Source: Parasphingopyxis sp. (lineage in GTDB: Bacteria > Pseudomonadota > Alphaproteobacteria > Sphingomonadales > Sphingomonadaceae). Taken from it: a stretch of DNA of 64,000 nucleotides. Below, in pieces: positions 36,881 to 47,200 of the stretch. The stretch's first letter is position 1, and every line of letters begins with the position of its first letter. The notes below the pieces were generated by a model that was given only the letters and a program-made list of their open reading frames with translations, had not been told where the DNA came from and searched no databases. The DNA is taken from NCBI RefSeq assembly GCF_028279465.1, contig NZ_JANQNS010000005.1:124001-188000 (forward strand), read 5' to 3'. The position numbers and the translations under genes were made by a program.

Positions 36881-38128
36881 TCAGCGAACGAGCCTGATTG
36901 GGCATGTTTCGAGACCATAGTTCAGTAGGCCGCCAGTCTGACGAAGCCGCGGTGCCAAGCCCGGTTCGATGGCGCTGTAGCGGTCGAGAATGCCGTTGAG
37001 CATCTGCGTCGCCTCGTTCCGGGCAATACCTGAGCCCATGCAATGATGGACGCCATGGCTGAAGGTCAGGTGCCGCCCGATATTGGAGCGCTTCAGGATG
37101 AAATCGTTCGGCCGATCCCAGATTTCCGGGTCGCGATTGCCGGAGGCGAAGAAGATCGCCACCCAATCACCTTCACGGATCTTGGTACCGCCAATCTCGG
37201 TATCCTGGGTGCAGACCCGGTGCAGCCTCTGAATCGGCCCATCGCGCCTAAGGCTTTCCTCGATAAACGGCCGTACGAGCGAACGGTCGGCCTTGAGATC
37301 ATCGAAGAAATGCGGTTCCTCGACCAACGTATCGATCAGATTACCGAGCAGATACCCGGTCGTCTCCGCCCCAGCGACGACGAGCGTCACGCAGAAACGG
37401 ATCACCTCTTCCTTGGTCAGCATGTTGCCGTCGGCCTCGGCCTGGATGAAGGCTGACATGAGATCATCCGGCACATCCTTGCCTGCAGCGATATCGGCAT
37501 AACGCTGGCCGACCGCGTCCTGATAATAGTTCCACAGCTCGATATTGCACTGATTGCGCTCTTCGGTGGTGAAGTCGGACGTCACCATGAAGGCGTTGGC
37601 CCAGCGCCGGAGCAGCACATAATCCTCCTCCGGCGTGCCGATCAGCTTGGTCATCACGAGTGCCGGAAGGTCGGGCGCGAGATTGGCCATGAAATCCACC
37701 TCGCCTTCATCCTCCTCGTCGAGCAATCGGTCGACGACGCCCTGCATCCAAGGGGTAATATCGGCCTCGACCCGCTTCGGCTTGAACGCGATTTGTGCAA
37801 TCTTGCGTAACTCGGCGTGGCGCGGGTCATCATGATTGACGAGCATCAGCGTCGGCGCATCCGATTCCTCCTGCATGATGTCGCGCGACGAGAATATCTG
37901 CGGCTTGCGGCAGACCTGGATGATGTCGTGATATTTGAGCACGACCCAGGCCGGATAGGGCTTGTCCTGACCCGGCACGGTGCCCGGCGGATAGTCCTCG
38001 AGACCGAACTGAATCGGTTTGTCGCGCAGTGCGTCATAATAGGGATAGGGATTGGCGATCACTTCAGGCGAATAAAGATTCTTCGCCTCGAAATCGTTGA
38101 GATCGGAAGCAACTGTCGCGCTGGCCAT
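36881..38128 (-). CDS. Cytochrome P450
   Basis: The 415-residue soluble P450 has the I-helix AGAETTGY, the K-helix ExxR in ESLRRD and the heme-binding segment FSHGVHHCMGSGIA with thiolate ligand Cys363. The sequence is of the bacterial class I type fed by ferredoxin. It would hydroxylate a hydrophobic substrate. It is the middle gene of ALDH-P450-ferredoxin; such a set fits hydroxylation of a methyl group to an alcohol, then oxidation of the derived aldehyde by the ALDH, though an alcohol dehydrogenase is not present in this unit. The substrate is unknown. Confidence 0.95.
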   Translation of the reverse strand: MASATVASDLNDFEAKNLYSPEVIANPYPYYDALRDKPIQFGLEDYPPGTVPGQDKPYPAWVVLKYHDIIQVCRKPQIFSSRDIMQEESDAPTLMLVNHDDPRHAELRKIAQIAFKPKRVEADITPWMQGVVDRLLDEEDEGEVDFMANLAPDLPALVMTKLIGTPEEDYVLLRRWANAFMVTSDFTTEERNQCNIELWNYYQDAVGQRYADIAAGKDVPDDLMSAFIQAEADGNMLTKEEVIRFCVTLVVAGAETTGYLLGNLIDTLVEEPHFFDDLKADRSLVRPFIEESLRRDGPIQRLHRVCTQDTEIGGTKIREGDWVAIFFASGNRDPEIWDRPNDFILKRSNIGRHLTFSHGVHHCMGSGIARNEATQMLNGILDRYSAIEPGLAPRLRQTGGLLNYGLETCPIRLVR

Positions 38129-38154
38129 GGTCGTGAAATCCCCTGTCTGAAAAA

Positions 38155-39615
38155 CTATCCGTGCTTGAGCAGGAAGCGTGAAACGCGCTCGAAAGTGCGC
38201 CCATAGGGCGGCCGGAGCGCGCCACCGATATCGAACGGGCTTTGCCGATAGATGGCGCGCGCATGGCTGAATTGTTTGAACCCGTCGAAGCCGTGATAGG
38301 CGCCCATGCCGCTCGCGCCGACACCGCCGAACGGAAGCGTGTCGATCGTATAGTGCATGATAACGTCGTTGATCGTGACGCCGCCCGACTGGGTGTTCTC
38401 GAGTACGGCGCGGATCTCGCCATCGTCAGAGCCGAAATAGTAGATGGCGAGCGGGCGCGATTGTCCCGCCATATAGGCGAAGACATCGTCCAGACTACGA
38501 TAGCTTTTGATAGGCAGCAGAGGGCCGAAAATTTCCTCCTGCATCACGTCCATCTTCTCATCCGGGTTGAGTATCAGGGTGAGTGGAACGAGATTGTCGC
38601 CGCCTTCGCCGAGCCAGTCGAAACTGACGATTTCCGCGCCTTGGGTCCGCGCGTCAGCGATGTAGCTGCGCAACCGCTCGGCATGGCGGTCATTGACTAT
38701 CGACACAAAGTCCGCCGCCTTACGATCTTCAGGCGCAGTCTTGCGCACAGCATCTTTGAGCGCCGTGACGAAATCATCGATTCCGTCCTCGGGCACGAAG
38801 ATATGGTCGGGCGCGAGGCAGATCTGGCCGGCGTTGAGCATCTTGCCGAAAATCACCCGTTCGGCCGCAAGCCGCATATTGGCGCCCTTGCCGATCAGCA
38901 CGGGCGATTTGCCACCGAGCTCGAGCGTCACAGGCGTCAGATTATCGGCCGCCGCGCGCATGACATGCTTCGCCACTGCCTCGCCACCAGTATAGAGAAG
39001 ATGATCGAAAGGCAGCGCGGTGAAAGCGCGGGCGACATCCGGCCCACCATTGATCACAGCGACCTCATTTTCATCATAGCTGGCAGCGACCAACTCCGCG
39101 ATCAGCGCGGCACAGACCGGCGTCGCTTCGGACGGCTTGATTATCGCACGGTTGCCGGCTGCCAGGATACCGGCGAGCGGCGCGAAGCTGAGATTGAAGG
39201 GGAAATTCCACGGACTGATACCGCCGACCACGCCTAGCGGCTGGTAACGCACCTCGGCGCGCGCGCCGGCCAGCCGGAACGGGGCGTCAACGGACCGCTT
39301 CTCCGGCTTCATCCACCGCCCGACCTTCTTGATTGCTTCCTTTATCGGTTTGGCCGTTGTCACGACTTCCACGAAGAAGCTTTGTTGAGGCGAGCGATAA
39401 CCGAAATCGGCCATCGCCGCGTCCATTATGCGCTGCTCATTGTCAACAAGCAGATGGAGCAATCGGCGCAGCCTATCTTTCCGGACGGTGGCCGACGGAT
39501 GGGTTTCAGCCTTGAAAGCAGCGCGCTGCACTTCGAACAGCCGGTCCATATCACCCTTGCTGTCGGCAAGCTCCAGATCGATCGCGGCAGAAGCGGATTG
39601 CGCGATGTTCAACAC
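38155..39615 (-). CDS. Aldehyde dehydrogenase (coniferyl-aldehyde dehydrogenase-like)
   Basis: Starting at GTG 39615, close behind GAGGAG, the product has 486 residues; a TTG one codon later is also possible. The cofactor and catalytic residues are Glu near residue 232 (LELGGKSP) and Cys near 266 (GQICLAPDH). GISPWNFPFNL and the C-terminal NDVIMHYTIDTLPFGGVGASG resemble the coniferyl-aldehyde dehydrogenase branch, which also oxidises other hydrophobic aldehydes. It is the first gene of a three-gene unit with P450 and ferredoxin, and its promoter faces the MarR-like regulator. Confidence 0.9.
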   Translation of the reverse strand: MLNIAQSASAAIDLELADSKGDMDRLFEVQRAAFKAETHPSATVRKDRLRRLLHLLVDNEQRIMDAAMADFGYRSPQQSFFVEVVTTAKPIKEAIKKVGRWMKPEKRSVDAPFRLAGARAEVRYQPLGVVGGISPWNFPFNLSFAPLAGILAAGNRAIIKPSEATPVCAALIAELVAASYDENEVAVINGGPDVARAFTALPFDHLLYTGGEAVAKHVMRAAADNLTPVTLELGGKSPVLIGKGANMRLAAERVIFGKMLNAGQICLAPDHIFVPEDGIDDFVTALKDAVRKTAPEDRKAADFVSIVNDRHAERLRSYIADARTQGAEIVSFDWLGEGGDNLVPLTLILNPDEKMDVMQEEIFGPLLPIKSYRSLDDVFAYMAGQSRPLAIYYFGSDDGEIRAVLENTQSGGVTINDVIMHYTIDTLPFGGVGASGMGAYHGFDGFKQFSHARAIYRQSPFDIGGALRPPYGRTFERVSRFLLKHG

Positions 39616-39690
39616 TGTTCTCCTCACAGCGGTTCCTGCGGATATGGGCCACGGCGTGCTTGCCTGATCATCTTCGAAATTTATGCTAGC

Positions 39691-39733
39691 TTGTGGACAC
39701 TATAAGTCAATAGAAATTATGTCCTATAGACAT
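39691..39733. promoter_or_regulatory. Palindromic operator sites between ALDH operon and MarR-like gene
   Basis: ATGTCCTATAGACAT at 39719-39733 is a palindrome with ATGTC/GACAT arms. A second near-palindrome, GACACTATAAGTC (GAC-N7-GTC), is at 39696-39708, preceded by TTGTGG. The same elements (TGTC-N5-GACA, GACACTATWA, TTGTGGACA) recur upstream of the second TonB receptor at 43286-43333. The gap of about 210 bases is otherwise AT-rich and holds both divergent promoters. This is a good candidate binding region for the adjacent MarR-like protein. Confidence 0.65.
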
Positions 39734-39828
39734 TGTTTCAATTGCTGTTCTTTCCGCTATGCTCACGGTATGTAATCGGATCGGACTGCAGAGCCCGCCC
39801 ACTCATGAGAAAGCCTGGAAAGAGAATA

Positions 39829-40347
39829 ATGACGAAGGCCAAAGACCCTGCACTTGCTTATCTCGATCTGTTTTTTCCTATTCACTACATCGTCGGCATG
39901 CAGATCGAGGATACGCTGCGCAGCGGCGTGTTGACGCGCCAGCAAGCATGCATTCTCTGGACAATCCGTGTCCAAGGCGAGAATGGCCAGATGATGCGCC
40001 GCAAGGACATCGAGAAAGCGATGGCATCCTGGTACGAAGTAACGAGTTCAGCGATCTCGAAGTCGCTGAGAGCGCTGACCAAGCCGCCGCTGGACCTTCT
40101 ACAGATTTCCGAAGATCCGCGTAGCGGGCGCGAGAAGCTCGTGCAGCTTACCCCGCGCGGACGAAAATTCGTCGAAGGCATGATCCGCAATGGTGTCGCG
40201 CTCATGGACATCATGATCGATCGATTGACCGATGAGGAAATCGCCAACGGTATCCATTTCCTGACCCGCGTGACCGAAGTGTATCAGGACATCCGGGAAG
40301 AGCATGGCGACCGTATCAACGAGGTCGCGGCGCAGTCCGCTGCCTGA
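39829..40347 (+). CDS. MarR-like winged-helix transcriptional regulator
   Basis: The ATG at 39829 follows GGAAAGAGA and gives 172 residues; the longer frame has no ribosome site. A winged helix-turn-helix spans about residues 35-105 (RQQACILWTI, MMRRKDIEKAMASW, VTSSAISKSLRAL, then a wing with DPRSGREKLVQLTPRGRKFV), flanked by dimerisation helices. This is the MarR plan, and such repressors usually respond to the substrate of the pathway they control. It faces the ALDH-P450-ferredoxin operon. Shared palindromes suggest it also governs the TonB receptor at 40814-43258. Confidence 0.88.
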   Translation: MTKAKDPALAYLDLFFPIHYIVGMQIEDTLRSGVLTRQQACILWTIRVQGENGQMMRRKDIEKAMASWYEVTSSAISKSLRALTKPPLDLLQISEDPRSGREKLVQLTPRGRKFVEGMIRNGVALMDIMIDRLTDEEIANGIHFLTRVTEVYQDIREEHGDRINEVAAQSAA

Positions 40348-40367
40348 CGCTTACAGTTGCGAGAGCG

Positions 40368-40784
40368 TCAGCGCTCCGGCGTCTCGACATCGGTACACAC
40401 GAAAGCCGCCTTGGCGCTATCCTGAAAATCGCGGAAGCGGACCACCTTGCCATCGGCAACGTCGATCACATGGACATAATCGGAATCATAGACCCGCCCA
40501 TTGGTGTGCAGCTTGAGCGTGAGATGCCCGACCACGGCCGCCTTGCTGCCGTCGACGATAAATTCCTCCTGCCGGAAATCCTGAATCTCGACGTCATTGG
40601 CGACATGGCCGAAAAAGATTCGGCACTTCTCCTTGCCGCGGAAAATGCCGGCAAAGGGGATAACCGCCGGGCCATAATATTCGATCGTGCAATCGTCTGA
40701 GAGTATATCGAATAACGCATCGAAATGGCCGCCATGGATCGCGGCATAGAAGCTGTCCGCAATGGCTCGGGTATCGGCACTCAT
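40368..40784 (-). CDS. SnoaL-like (NTF2-fold) protein
   Basis: The 138-residue product shows the NTF2-like pattern: ADSFYAAIHGGHFDALFDIL, DDCTIEYYGPAVIPFAGIFRGKE, a central beta-sheet, and VIDVADGKVVRFRDFQDSAKAAF. Members act as isomerases, dehydratases or binding proteins for small hydrophobic molecules. It lies 29 bases downstream of the TonB receptor on the same strand, so it probably belongs to the same substrate pathway. No catalytic dyad can be named with certainty. Confidence 0.82.
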   Translation of the reverse strand: MSADTRAIADSFYAAIHGGHFDALFDILSDDCTIEYYGPAVIPFAGIFRGKEKCRIFFGHVANDVEIQDFRQEEFIVDGSKAAVVGHLTLKLHTNGRVYDSDYVHVIDVADGKVVRFRDFQDSAKAAFVCTDVETPER

Positions 40785-40813
40785 ATTCCTTCTCCTTGCT
40801 CTTGCAGACCGGC

Positions 40814-43258
40814 TCAGAAGCGGGCGCGAAACTCAACGCCATAGGTCCGTGGTGGCCCCAGCGGCCCGACGAATTCGGCGCCGTAGACGGTGCCGGTCAG
40901 AATCTGGTTCGAGAAATAAACCTCGTCGGTCAGATTGTTACCGAATATTGCGAAACTGTAGCGCTCGTCCGCCGTGGTGAACGCGATGCGCGCATTCAGC
41001 AGGCCGTAACTGTCTTCCGACGCCGCATCGATGTTGAACACGGTGAAGAAGATCTTGCTCTGCCAGCCATAGTCGGCACGCAGCGTCAAATCGCCGGCTG
41101 TGCCGATCGGAATGTCGGCCTGCGCGCCGATATTGAACTTCCATTCGGGCGCGCGCGGCAGCCGCAGCCCGGACAGGTCGCGCAACAGCGTACCCGGCGG
41201 CTGCGATAGCGGCGCCGGCCGCAACGGCTCGGTCAGTTCACCTTCGGTGAACTCGGCATCGACATAGGTCAGGCTGCCATCAATCTGAAAATAGTCGCTC
41301 AGAGTTGCGACCGCCTCGACCTCGAAACCGGTTAAACGCGCAGCGCCCACATTGCGGATGATCGGTTGATTGCCAATCGAATCCTGCGCTTGAAGATTGG
41401 TATAATCATAGTGGAAGCCGGCCACGTTGAAGAGCAGCCGGTTGTCAAATAGCTGCGATTTCAGACCAATTTCATAGGCCCAAATCGTCTCGGGTTCGAA
41501 AGGCAAACGCTGACTGGAACCGATATTGTAAGCGCCGCTTTTGAATCCGCGTTGCACGGTCGCATAGAGCAGCACATCGGGCGTCACCTGCCAGTCGAGT
41601 CCGATCTTGGGCGTAAAGGCGTCGAAAGATTGAGGTCCATCGACCGGCGCGACGACGAAGCCGAACGGATCGGGCATCACATTGTCACGCCCGTCACTGA
41701 TGGCGTTCGGGAACAGCTGAGCGTTCGGTGCAAAACGCACCTGTTGTCCGCCAGGCGTCGCCGGCAGAAATACTAGGTCGAAATTCTGAAAGCCGTCGCG
41801 CCGTTCCCAGCTATAGCGACCGCCAAGCTGCAATGTCAGCGTATCGGTAATCTCGTAGGACGTATCGAGATAGATCGCGAACGCTTCGGTTTCCTGACTG
41901 CCATTCAGATGCAACTCGCAGCACAGATTGGTATCGGGAATAACGATCGGGAAAACCGGAATGACGCCGGCGTCCTGCAGATCCTGAAGTCCCTGACGCA
42001 GGACCGGCTCCCAGAAATCGCCGAAGATATCGTTGGTGATGTCATTCTCTTCCTCGAAGTAATAGCCGCCCACTATCCATTGGAACCGGCGATTTTCAGG
42101 CGAAGTCAGTTGGACGTCGACGCTCCATTGCTGGTGATCTTCAGCCCGCCGGTAGATATTGACGAACTGATCGGAGAGATCGAACTCGTTCTGGAAATCG
42201 GGATTGCTGTCACGATAGCTGCCGATCACCGACAGCGTATAATCGCCAAGCGCCCATTCGAGATCGCCGGTGATGCCCCAGATTTCGGTGTCGTTGAAAT
42301 ATTCCGCGTCGGCGAAGATATCGCGCGACCGCGCCTCGGTGATCCGCCCCTGATTCTTGAGCGCGAAATAGGGAAGTGTCTGGCTGCCTTCGCGCGTCGC
42401 CAGCCAGTTCGGTACTTCGTCCTGATAGCCCAGGCTGGCGAAGTGGAAGACGTTCGCGGTGTCGTCGGCGCGATAATAGTCGCCGCGCAGGGTCAGCACC
42501 GCATCGGGGCCGAGATCGGCCTGCAGCGTGAGCCGCATGGCGATATCATCGCGCGCTTCGACGCGCCGCGTCGGATTGGGTTCGCTTGCCGGCAGATTGC
42601 CACGCGGCAGGTTGACGGTCGTGTAACCGTCGCGATTTTCATAATTGACGGCCACCCGTGCACGAAAACCGTCCGCAAGCGGTCCGCTTACGGCGCCGAA
42701 AAATCCCGTCCGATCATAATTGCCGAGGATGAACCGCGCCTCGGCCTCGAATTCGTCGGTCGGGTCGCGGGTAATGATATTGACCGCGCCGGCCGTCGCG
42801 TTGCGGCCGTAAAGCGTGCCTTGCGGACCGCGCAGAACCTCGAGCCGTTCCACATCGAAGAAGGCCGGGCCGATCGCCGCCGCACGCGATAGATAGACGC
42901 CGTTGAGATAGGTCGCGGTCGAACTGTCGCTACCCGCAATGATCACCGGCGTTCCGACGCCGCGAATGAAGATCGAAGTATCGCCCTGATAAGTCGATAT
43001 CTGGACACCCGGCGTAAGCGCGGCGATCTGATCGACGGACTGAACGGACCGCGTCTCGAGTGCGTCATCGGTGAAGGCGGAAACGGAGAGCGGCGTGCTC
43101 TGCAAATCCTCTTCGCGCCGGCTGGCCGTCACGACGATCGGCGTTCCGGAAAACGGCTCGGCTCCGGCAGAACCATTCTCGACCTGTGCGTTGGCCTGAC
43201 CCGCAAAACCCATAGCCAAAGCGACCCAAGACGCACACGCATAACGATAGCGCACCAT
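40814..43258 (-). CDS. TonB-dependent receptor of the P450 regulon (814 aa)
   Basis: AGGAGG precedes the ATG. The signal peptide (YACASWVALAMGFAGQANAQ) is followed by PIVVTASRREEDLQSTPLSV and a plug domain with IFIRGVGTPVII and RGPQGTLYGRNATAGAVNI; the barrel ends in GVEFRARF. It is the same receptor type as the one at 30222-32588. The leader contains TGTC/GACA palindromes like those in front of the ALDH operon. It probably imports the hydrophobic substrate for the P450 pathway; identity unknown. Confidence 0.93.
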   Translation of the reverse strand: MVRYRYACASWVALAMGFAGQANAQVENGSAGAEPFSGTPIVVTASRREEDLQSTPLSVSAFTDDALETRSVQSVDQIAALTPGVQISTYQGDTSIFIRGVGTPVIIAGSDSSTATYLNGVYLSRAAAIGPAFFDVERLEVLRGPQGTLYGRNATAGAVNIITRDPTDEFEAEARFILGNYDRTGFFGAVSGPLADGFRARVAVNYENRDGYTTVNLPRGNLPASEPNPTRRVEARDDIAMRLTLQADLGPDAVLTLRGDYYRADDTANVFHFASLGYQDEVPNWLATREGSQTLPYFALKNQGRITEARSRDIFADAEYFNDTEIWGITGDLEWALGDYTLSVIGSYRDSNPDFQNEFDLSDQFVNIYRRAEDHQQWSVDVQLTSPENRRFQWIVGGYYFEEENDITNDIFGDFWEPVLRQGLQDLQDAGVIPVFPIVIPDTNLCCELHLNGSQETEAFAIYLDTSYEITDTLTLQLGGRYSWERRDGFQNFDLVFLPATPGGQQVRFAPNAQLFPNAISDGRDNVMPDPFGFVVAPVDGPQSFDAFTPKIGLDWQVTPDVLLYATVQRGFKSGAYNIGSSQRLPFEPETIWAYEIGLKSQLFDNRLLFNVAGFHYDYTNLQAQDSIGNQPIIRNVGAARLTGFEVEAVATLSDYFQIDGSLTYVDAEFTEGELTEPLRPAPLSQPPGTLLRDLSGLRLPRAPEWKFNIGAQADIPIGTAGDLTLRADYGWQSKIFFTVFNIDAASEDSYGLLNARIAFTTADERYSFAIFGNNLTDEVYFSNQILTGTVYGAEFVGPLGPPRTYGVEFRARF

Positions 43259-43285
43259 CGCAGCACCTCCTCCCCATACTTATTA

Positions 43286-43333
43286 TGTCTTTGAGACACT
43301 ATTATTTGTGGACATATTTCATGTCAAGACATG
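43286..43333. promoter_or_regulatory. Cluster of TGTC/GACA palindromes in the TonB receptor promoter
   Basis: Three overlapping or adjacent palindromes lie 28-75 bases upstream of the receptor start: TGTCTTTGAGACA (43286-43298), GACATATTTCATGTC (43311-43325) and CATGTCAAGACATG (43320-43333, perfect 14-mer). GACACTATTA (43295-43304) and TTGTGGACA (43306-43314) also match elements in front of the ALDH operon. Their position over the likely promoter fits a repressor site. Confidence 0.65.
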
Positions 43334-43533
43334 ATAAACTGCGACTGCCGTCTCGAAGTTTCACATTTCTTCGCAGTGGCGGAAGATCCATGCGGCCGCC
43401 GGATGCAGTTCGGAGCGACACCGGCAACGATCTGCTGTCTGGCACAGCTATCTGGCCTTGAGTCAGTTCACAGCATTTGGCTATTCCGGAACGATGCCGC
43501 TTTCCGCGAACTCGAATCTGTATTCAAGGTTGA

Positions 43534-44112
43534 TCCCGGCGCTTTGCCCGGACCTATGCCTTTCTATCGTCGGTCTTGCCCTTCAGCAGCCCTGAATGGG
43601 AGAAATTGTCGATCTTCTTGAACTTTCTGATCCCGAAGCTGCCCGCGCCCCGTGATGAGAATTTATCGAAGGGAATACTCGAAACCGTCGATATGGACAG
43701 CTATCGGGTCGAAAAACAAACAGCCCAACGACTGACCCTCGCCGACGAAGACAGGCAGATTGAGCCAGTTCCGTTGGAGGGCGGAGGTCAGAGATCGGAA
43801 CCTGAGCTTGAACGGCTGTCAGCCATCATCCAGTCTTTCAACGACCTGTTCGGCAATATCGACTGGGCGGACAGCGATCGCATCCGCAAGCTCATCACTG
43901 AAGAGATACCGCAGCGTGCGGCGGCGGACGAAGCCTAACAGAACGCCCGGATCGAACTGGATAAGGCGCTGCGAACAGTGATTGTCGGACTGATGAAGGA
44001 CGACACATAGCTATTCAAACAGTTCAGCGATAATACCGACTTCCGGCGTTGGCTGTCCGACAGCATTTTCGATGCGACCTATCGGCCAGATGAGGGCGCA
44101 CCTACTGCTTAG
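43534..44112 (+). pseudogene. hsdR: Remnant of type I restriction enzyme R subunit (3' end)
   Basis: Reading one frame from 43534, the peptide RTYAFLSSVLPF, EWEKLSIFLNFLIPKLPAP and GILETVDMDSYRVEK matches the C-terminal region of HsdR, continuing with FNDLFGNIDWADSDRIRKLI. Two in-frame stops interrupt it: TAA at 43936-43938, where a Tyr codon is expected before QNARIELDKAL, and TAG before LFKQFSDNTDFRRWL. The frame ends at 44112. Upstream of 43534 the similarity is lost at a stop; a frameshift near 43540-43550 is likely (a DPGA segment continues in another frame). There is no HsdM or HsdS. It is a dead fragment of a former restriction locus. Confidence 0.8.
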
Positions 44113-44279
44113 CTTGCAGGCAAACTATACAATCGCACGCACGGAGCCTCTGTTGGAGCTCTGCCTTGGCGGCCTGAACGGAAATCGTTTCCGGCTCGCG
44201 TCGTTCGTTCGCAGACCTGTCAGCAGCGGTGATAAGCTGTGCCGCATACCATTATAGTCATCGCACGATCTTTGACAGA

Positions 44280-47200
44280 TTACACCGTCATCGATGTGCC
44301 GCGATAGATGCGCGAGCGGTAGCGCGAGTCCTCGGCATCGGGGAGCGGTGCGCCGACGAGAAGGACCGCCCGGGCGAAGCGCGAGAGTTCCTCCTGATGT
44401 TCTTCCTCGTTGCGCGGTTCTTCGGACCGGACACGGCGCGTCAGGTTGATCTGGTTGGCCGCGACGTCATGGACCAATCGCTCATTCTCGACCGCCAGCG
44501 TGGCCGTGAAGGCGTGGAGCGTCGTCTTGATGAAATTGGCGAGCGCAAAGGCCGGGCCCTTCTTGCCGAAGGGCACATCGGGGGACACGAGCACGAGCTG
44601 GCAGCCATCATAGAGCGACGCCTTGCGCGAGACGCGGAAATGATGTGTCAGATTCTGTTCGACCATATGCCGGAATTCCTCCGGCGACAAAGGTTCGTCG
44701 CTCTCGAACAGCCTGTCGGGCAGGCCCTCATAGGGCATCGAGACGACGGTCGTCGGCCGACCCCATTTCTGCAGCGCCTCGTCCATCGCCGGTTCGATAT
44801 CTTCCCCCGCGACGATCGTATGGACATTGTCCGCCGGGCAATCGCAGAGCTTGTTGACGATCGCCTGCCCGCCAGTCTTGCTCTGGGTCAGCAGGACCAC
44901 TTTCGCGACACCGAGATCGCCGATCAGGTGGCGGACGGTCGCCGCGATATAGTCGGCGAGGTGCTGGCAGACGATCCAGACCGCCTTGCCCTTCATCGCC
45001 TCGAGGCGCTCGGCTTTGGGGCTACCGAACATTTCGCGCTCCACGGTCGAGCGTTCGACTGCAAGGCCGCCCGAGGGCATGAAGGTTTCCCCGCTGACCG
45101 CACGATCGGCAAGGTAGAAAACCGTCGCCTGCGCGACATCGGCCTCGGTCGGCATCGCGCCGAGATGCAGCTGGGAGGTCACACCCTTGCCGATCTTCTC
45201 GGCATCCTCTTCGATGCGCTGCTGCGGCAGGAAGGGCACTTCGTCCGGCGGTACGACGGCCAGCCAGTCTTCGCCTTTCTCGGCGCGCGCGCTCCATTCG
45301 GGCAGGTCGAGCAGATAGCCGCCCATCGCAATCCTCTTGAGCAGCCGGGCGGCGAGTTCCTGCGTCATCAGGAACCGGTCCCAGGTACAGGTGCCGTCGC
45401 CATCGCGCGCGCAATCGAGGACGAGCTTGCGCAGTGCGTCCGGCGTCGCCTTGTCGTGCGAGAGATAGGCGATGTCATTGCGCATCAGCCGGCCGAGCAC
45501 ATGATCGACATCGGCGCCGTCGCGTACGGCGCGGATCACAGCCGCATAGATCGCGTTGAGCCGCTTATTCTCGAGGATCAGCCGGGCGCGCCGCTTGAAC
45601 AGGCCGGGCTTGCCGCCCGTGCCCGCCAGCCGGTCTCCGGCCACCGGACCCGGCGCAATCGCATTGCACTGGATTTCCGGGCCGAGATAGCGCGAGAAGC
45701 TCTCGACCATGGCGCGTTGCCCGGCCTTGGAGACCGCATAGTCGGCGCGGTTGGGATAGGCGACGGCGAGGAACTTTTCGCCGCCGAAATAGGAGGAAAC
45801 GTTAAGGATATAGCCGCTGCGCTGGGCGCGCATGAACGGCACAGCATGATGCATCAGCAGATAGTTGGAGACGAGATTGGCATCGAGCGTGAAGCGCCAA
45901 TCGTCGAGCGCCATATCGACGACCATATCCTCGGCCCCGGCGACGCCCGCATTGTTGATGAGATAATCGACGCGACCGAATATCTCCATCGTCTCGTCGA
46001 AGGCGGCGCGCAGCGATTCAAAATCGCTGACATCGACATTGGCGATATATTTGACCCGGCGATCGACGCCGGAAAAGCCGACATCCTGCAATTCACCGAC
46101 GATCCGATCGCGGGCGGCAACGAGCTGGTCCTCGCTGCGCGCGACCATCATCACCTTGGCGCCGGCCAGCGCGAGCAGCCGCGCGACCTGCCCACCGATC
46201 CCGGCAGAACCGCCGGTAATGAAGGCAACCTTGCCGAGATGCAGTCCGGTGATATTTTCTGCAAAGCCGACCATGGCGCTGCTCGCCCCGGCTTCCTCGC
46301 CGATATTGCCCGGCAGATAGAGCTTGGTCTCGGCGATCTTCTGTTCCTTGAAGACGATCCGCGTCGCATGACCGCCGGCGAAGCGCAGATTCTCTTCTTC
46401 GGCATTGGTGTGGCGGACGATCAGATTGCCCCATGCGGCGCGCTCGATCCGTTTCTGCTCGCGTTCGACCCGCGATTCGTCGCGCCAGATCGTGATAAGC
46501 TGCGCGATGCCGGCCCCGTAGATTTCGCTGTAGATATCGTCCTTGCCGTCGCTCTTGTTCGTCATGAACACGAAGCGCGGGTCTTGCAGCAGATCCGGAT
46601 GCAGCTTCCAGTAGCGGCTCAGCGTGCGGCCGAGCGCGATGGCGCCGACCAGTTCCTGGTCCATGAAATTCTCGACCGTTTCGTCATCGGCCTCGAGCAG
46701 CGGATCGGCATAATATCCGGCCGGCTTGAGCGGCAGGACGATGGCGCTGGTGATCGGCCCATGCTCGGCGCTGTAACCGGCGAGTACCTCTTCCATGCCC
46801 GTCGCCTCGGAGCGGCGCAGGCGGACGATGGTGAGGCCGTCGCCGGCCGGATGCGCCATCACGCGCGCCGTCGCCTGGGCGACATCGGCCGCGCGCGGCA
46901 GGCCGAGCAGCACTTTCGCACCGCACGCAATCTGGATGCGCGCCATTTCGAGCGCATCTTCCCAATCTTCCCCGGCGACGATCAGCACGGTGAGTCCGGC
47001 CCCGTCGAGCGAGCGCATCGAGGGGCGGTTGAGATAGGTGGAACGCGAATCCTTGCGCGCGCGCATGCCGTGCGTGACGTCGATCTCGTTGCCATTCATG
47101 CCCGCCGATTCCTCGCTGGCGAGGAAGGTGCAGGCGCCGGCGATATCGACGGGAAGCGGCAGCGTCTTTTTGGGCTCCGTCCCGCCGATCGAGCGGCTGA

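Noticed and set aside
36858-37166. N-terminal extension of the ferredoxin to 208 residues
   Set aside because: The extension overlaps the P450 gene in another frame and looks like random coding; a strong ribosome site precedes the ATG at 36857.
26478-44280. Attachment-site duplication of the tRNA-Arg 3' end
   Set aside because: I looked for a second copy of the T-arm and acceptor sequence to the right and did not see one; a similar GTCGGGTGCGCC string near 15570 lies inside pgi and is coincidental.
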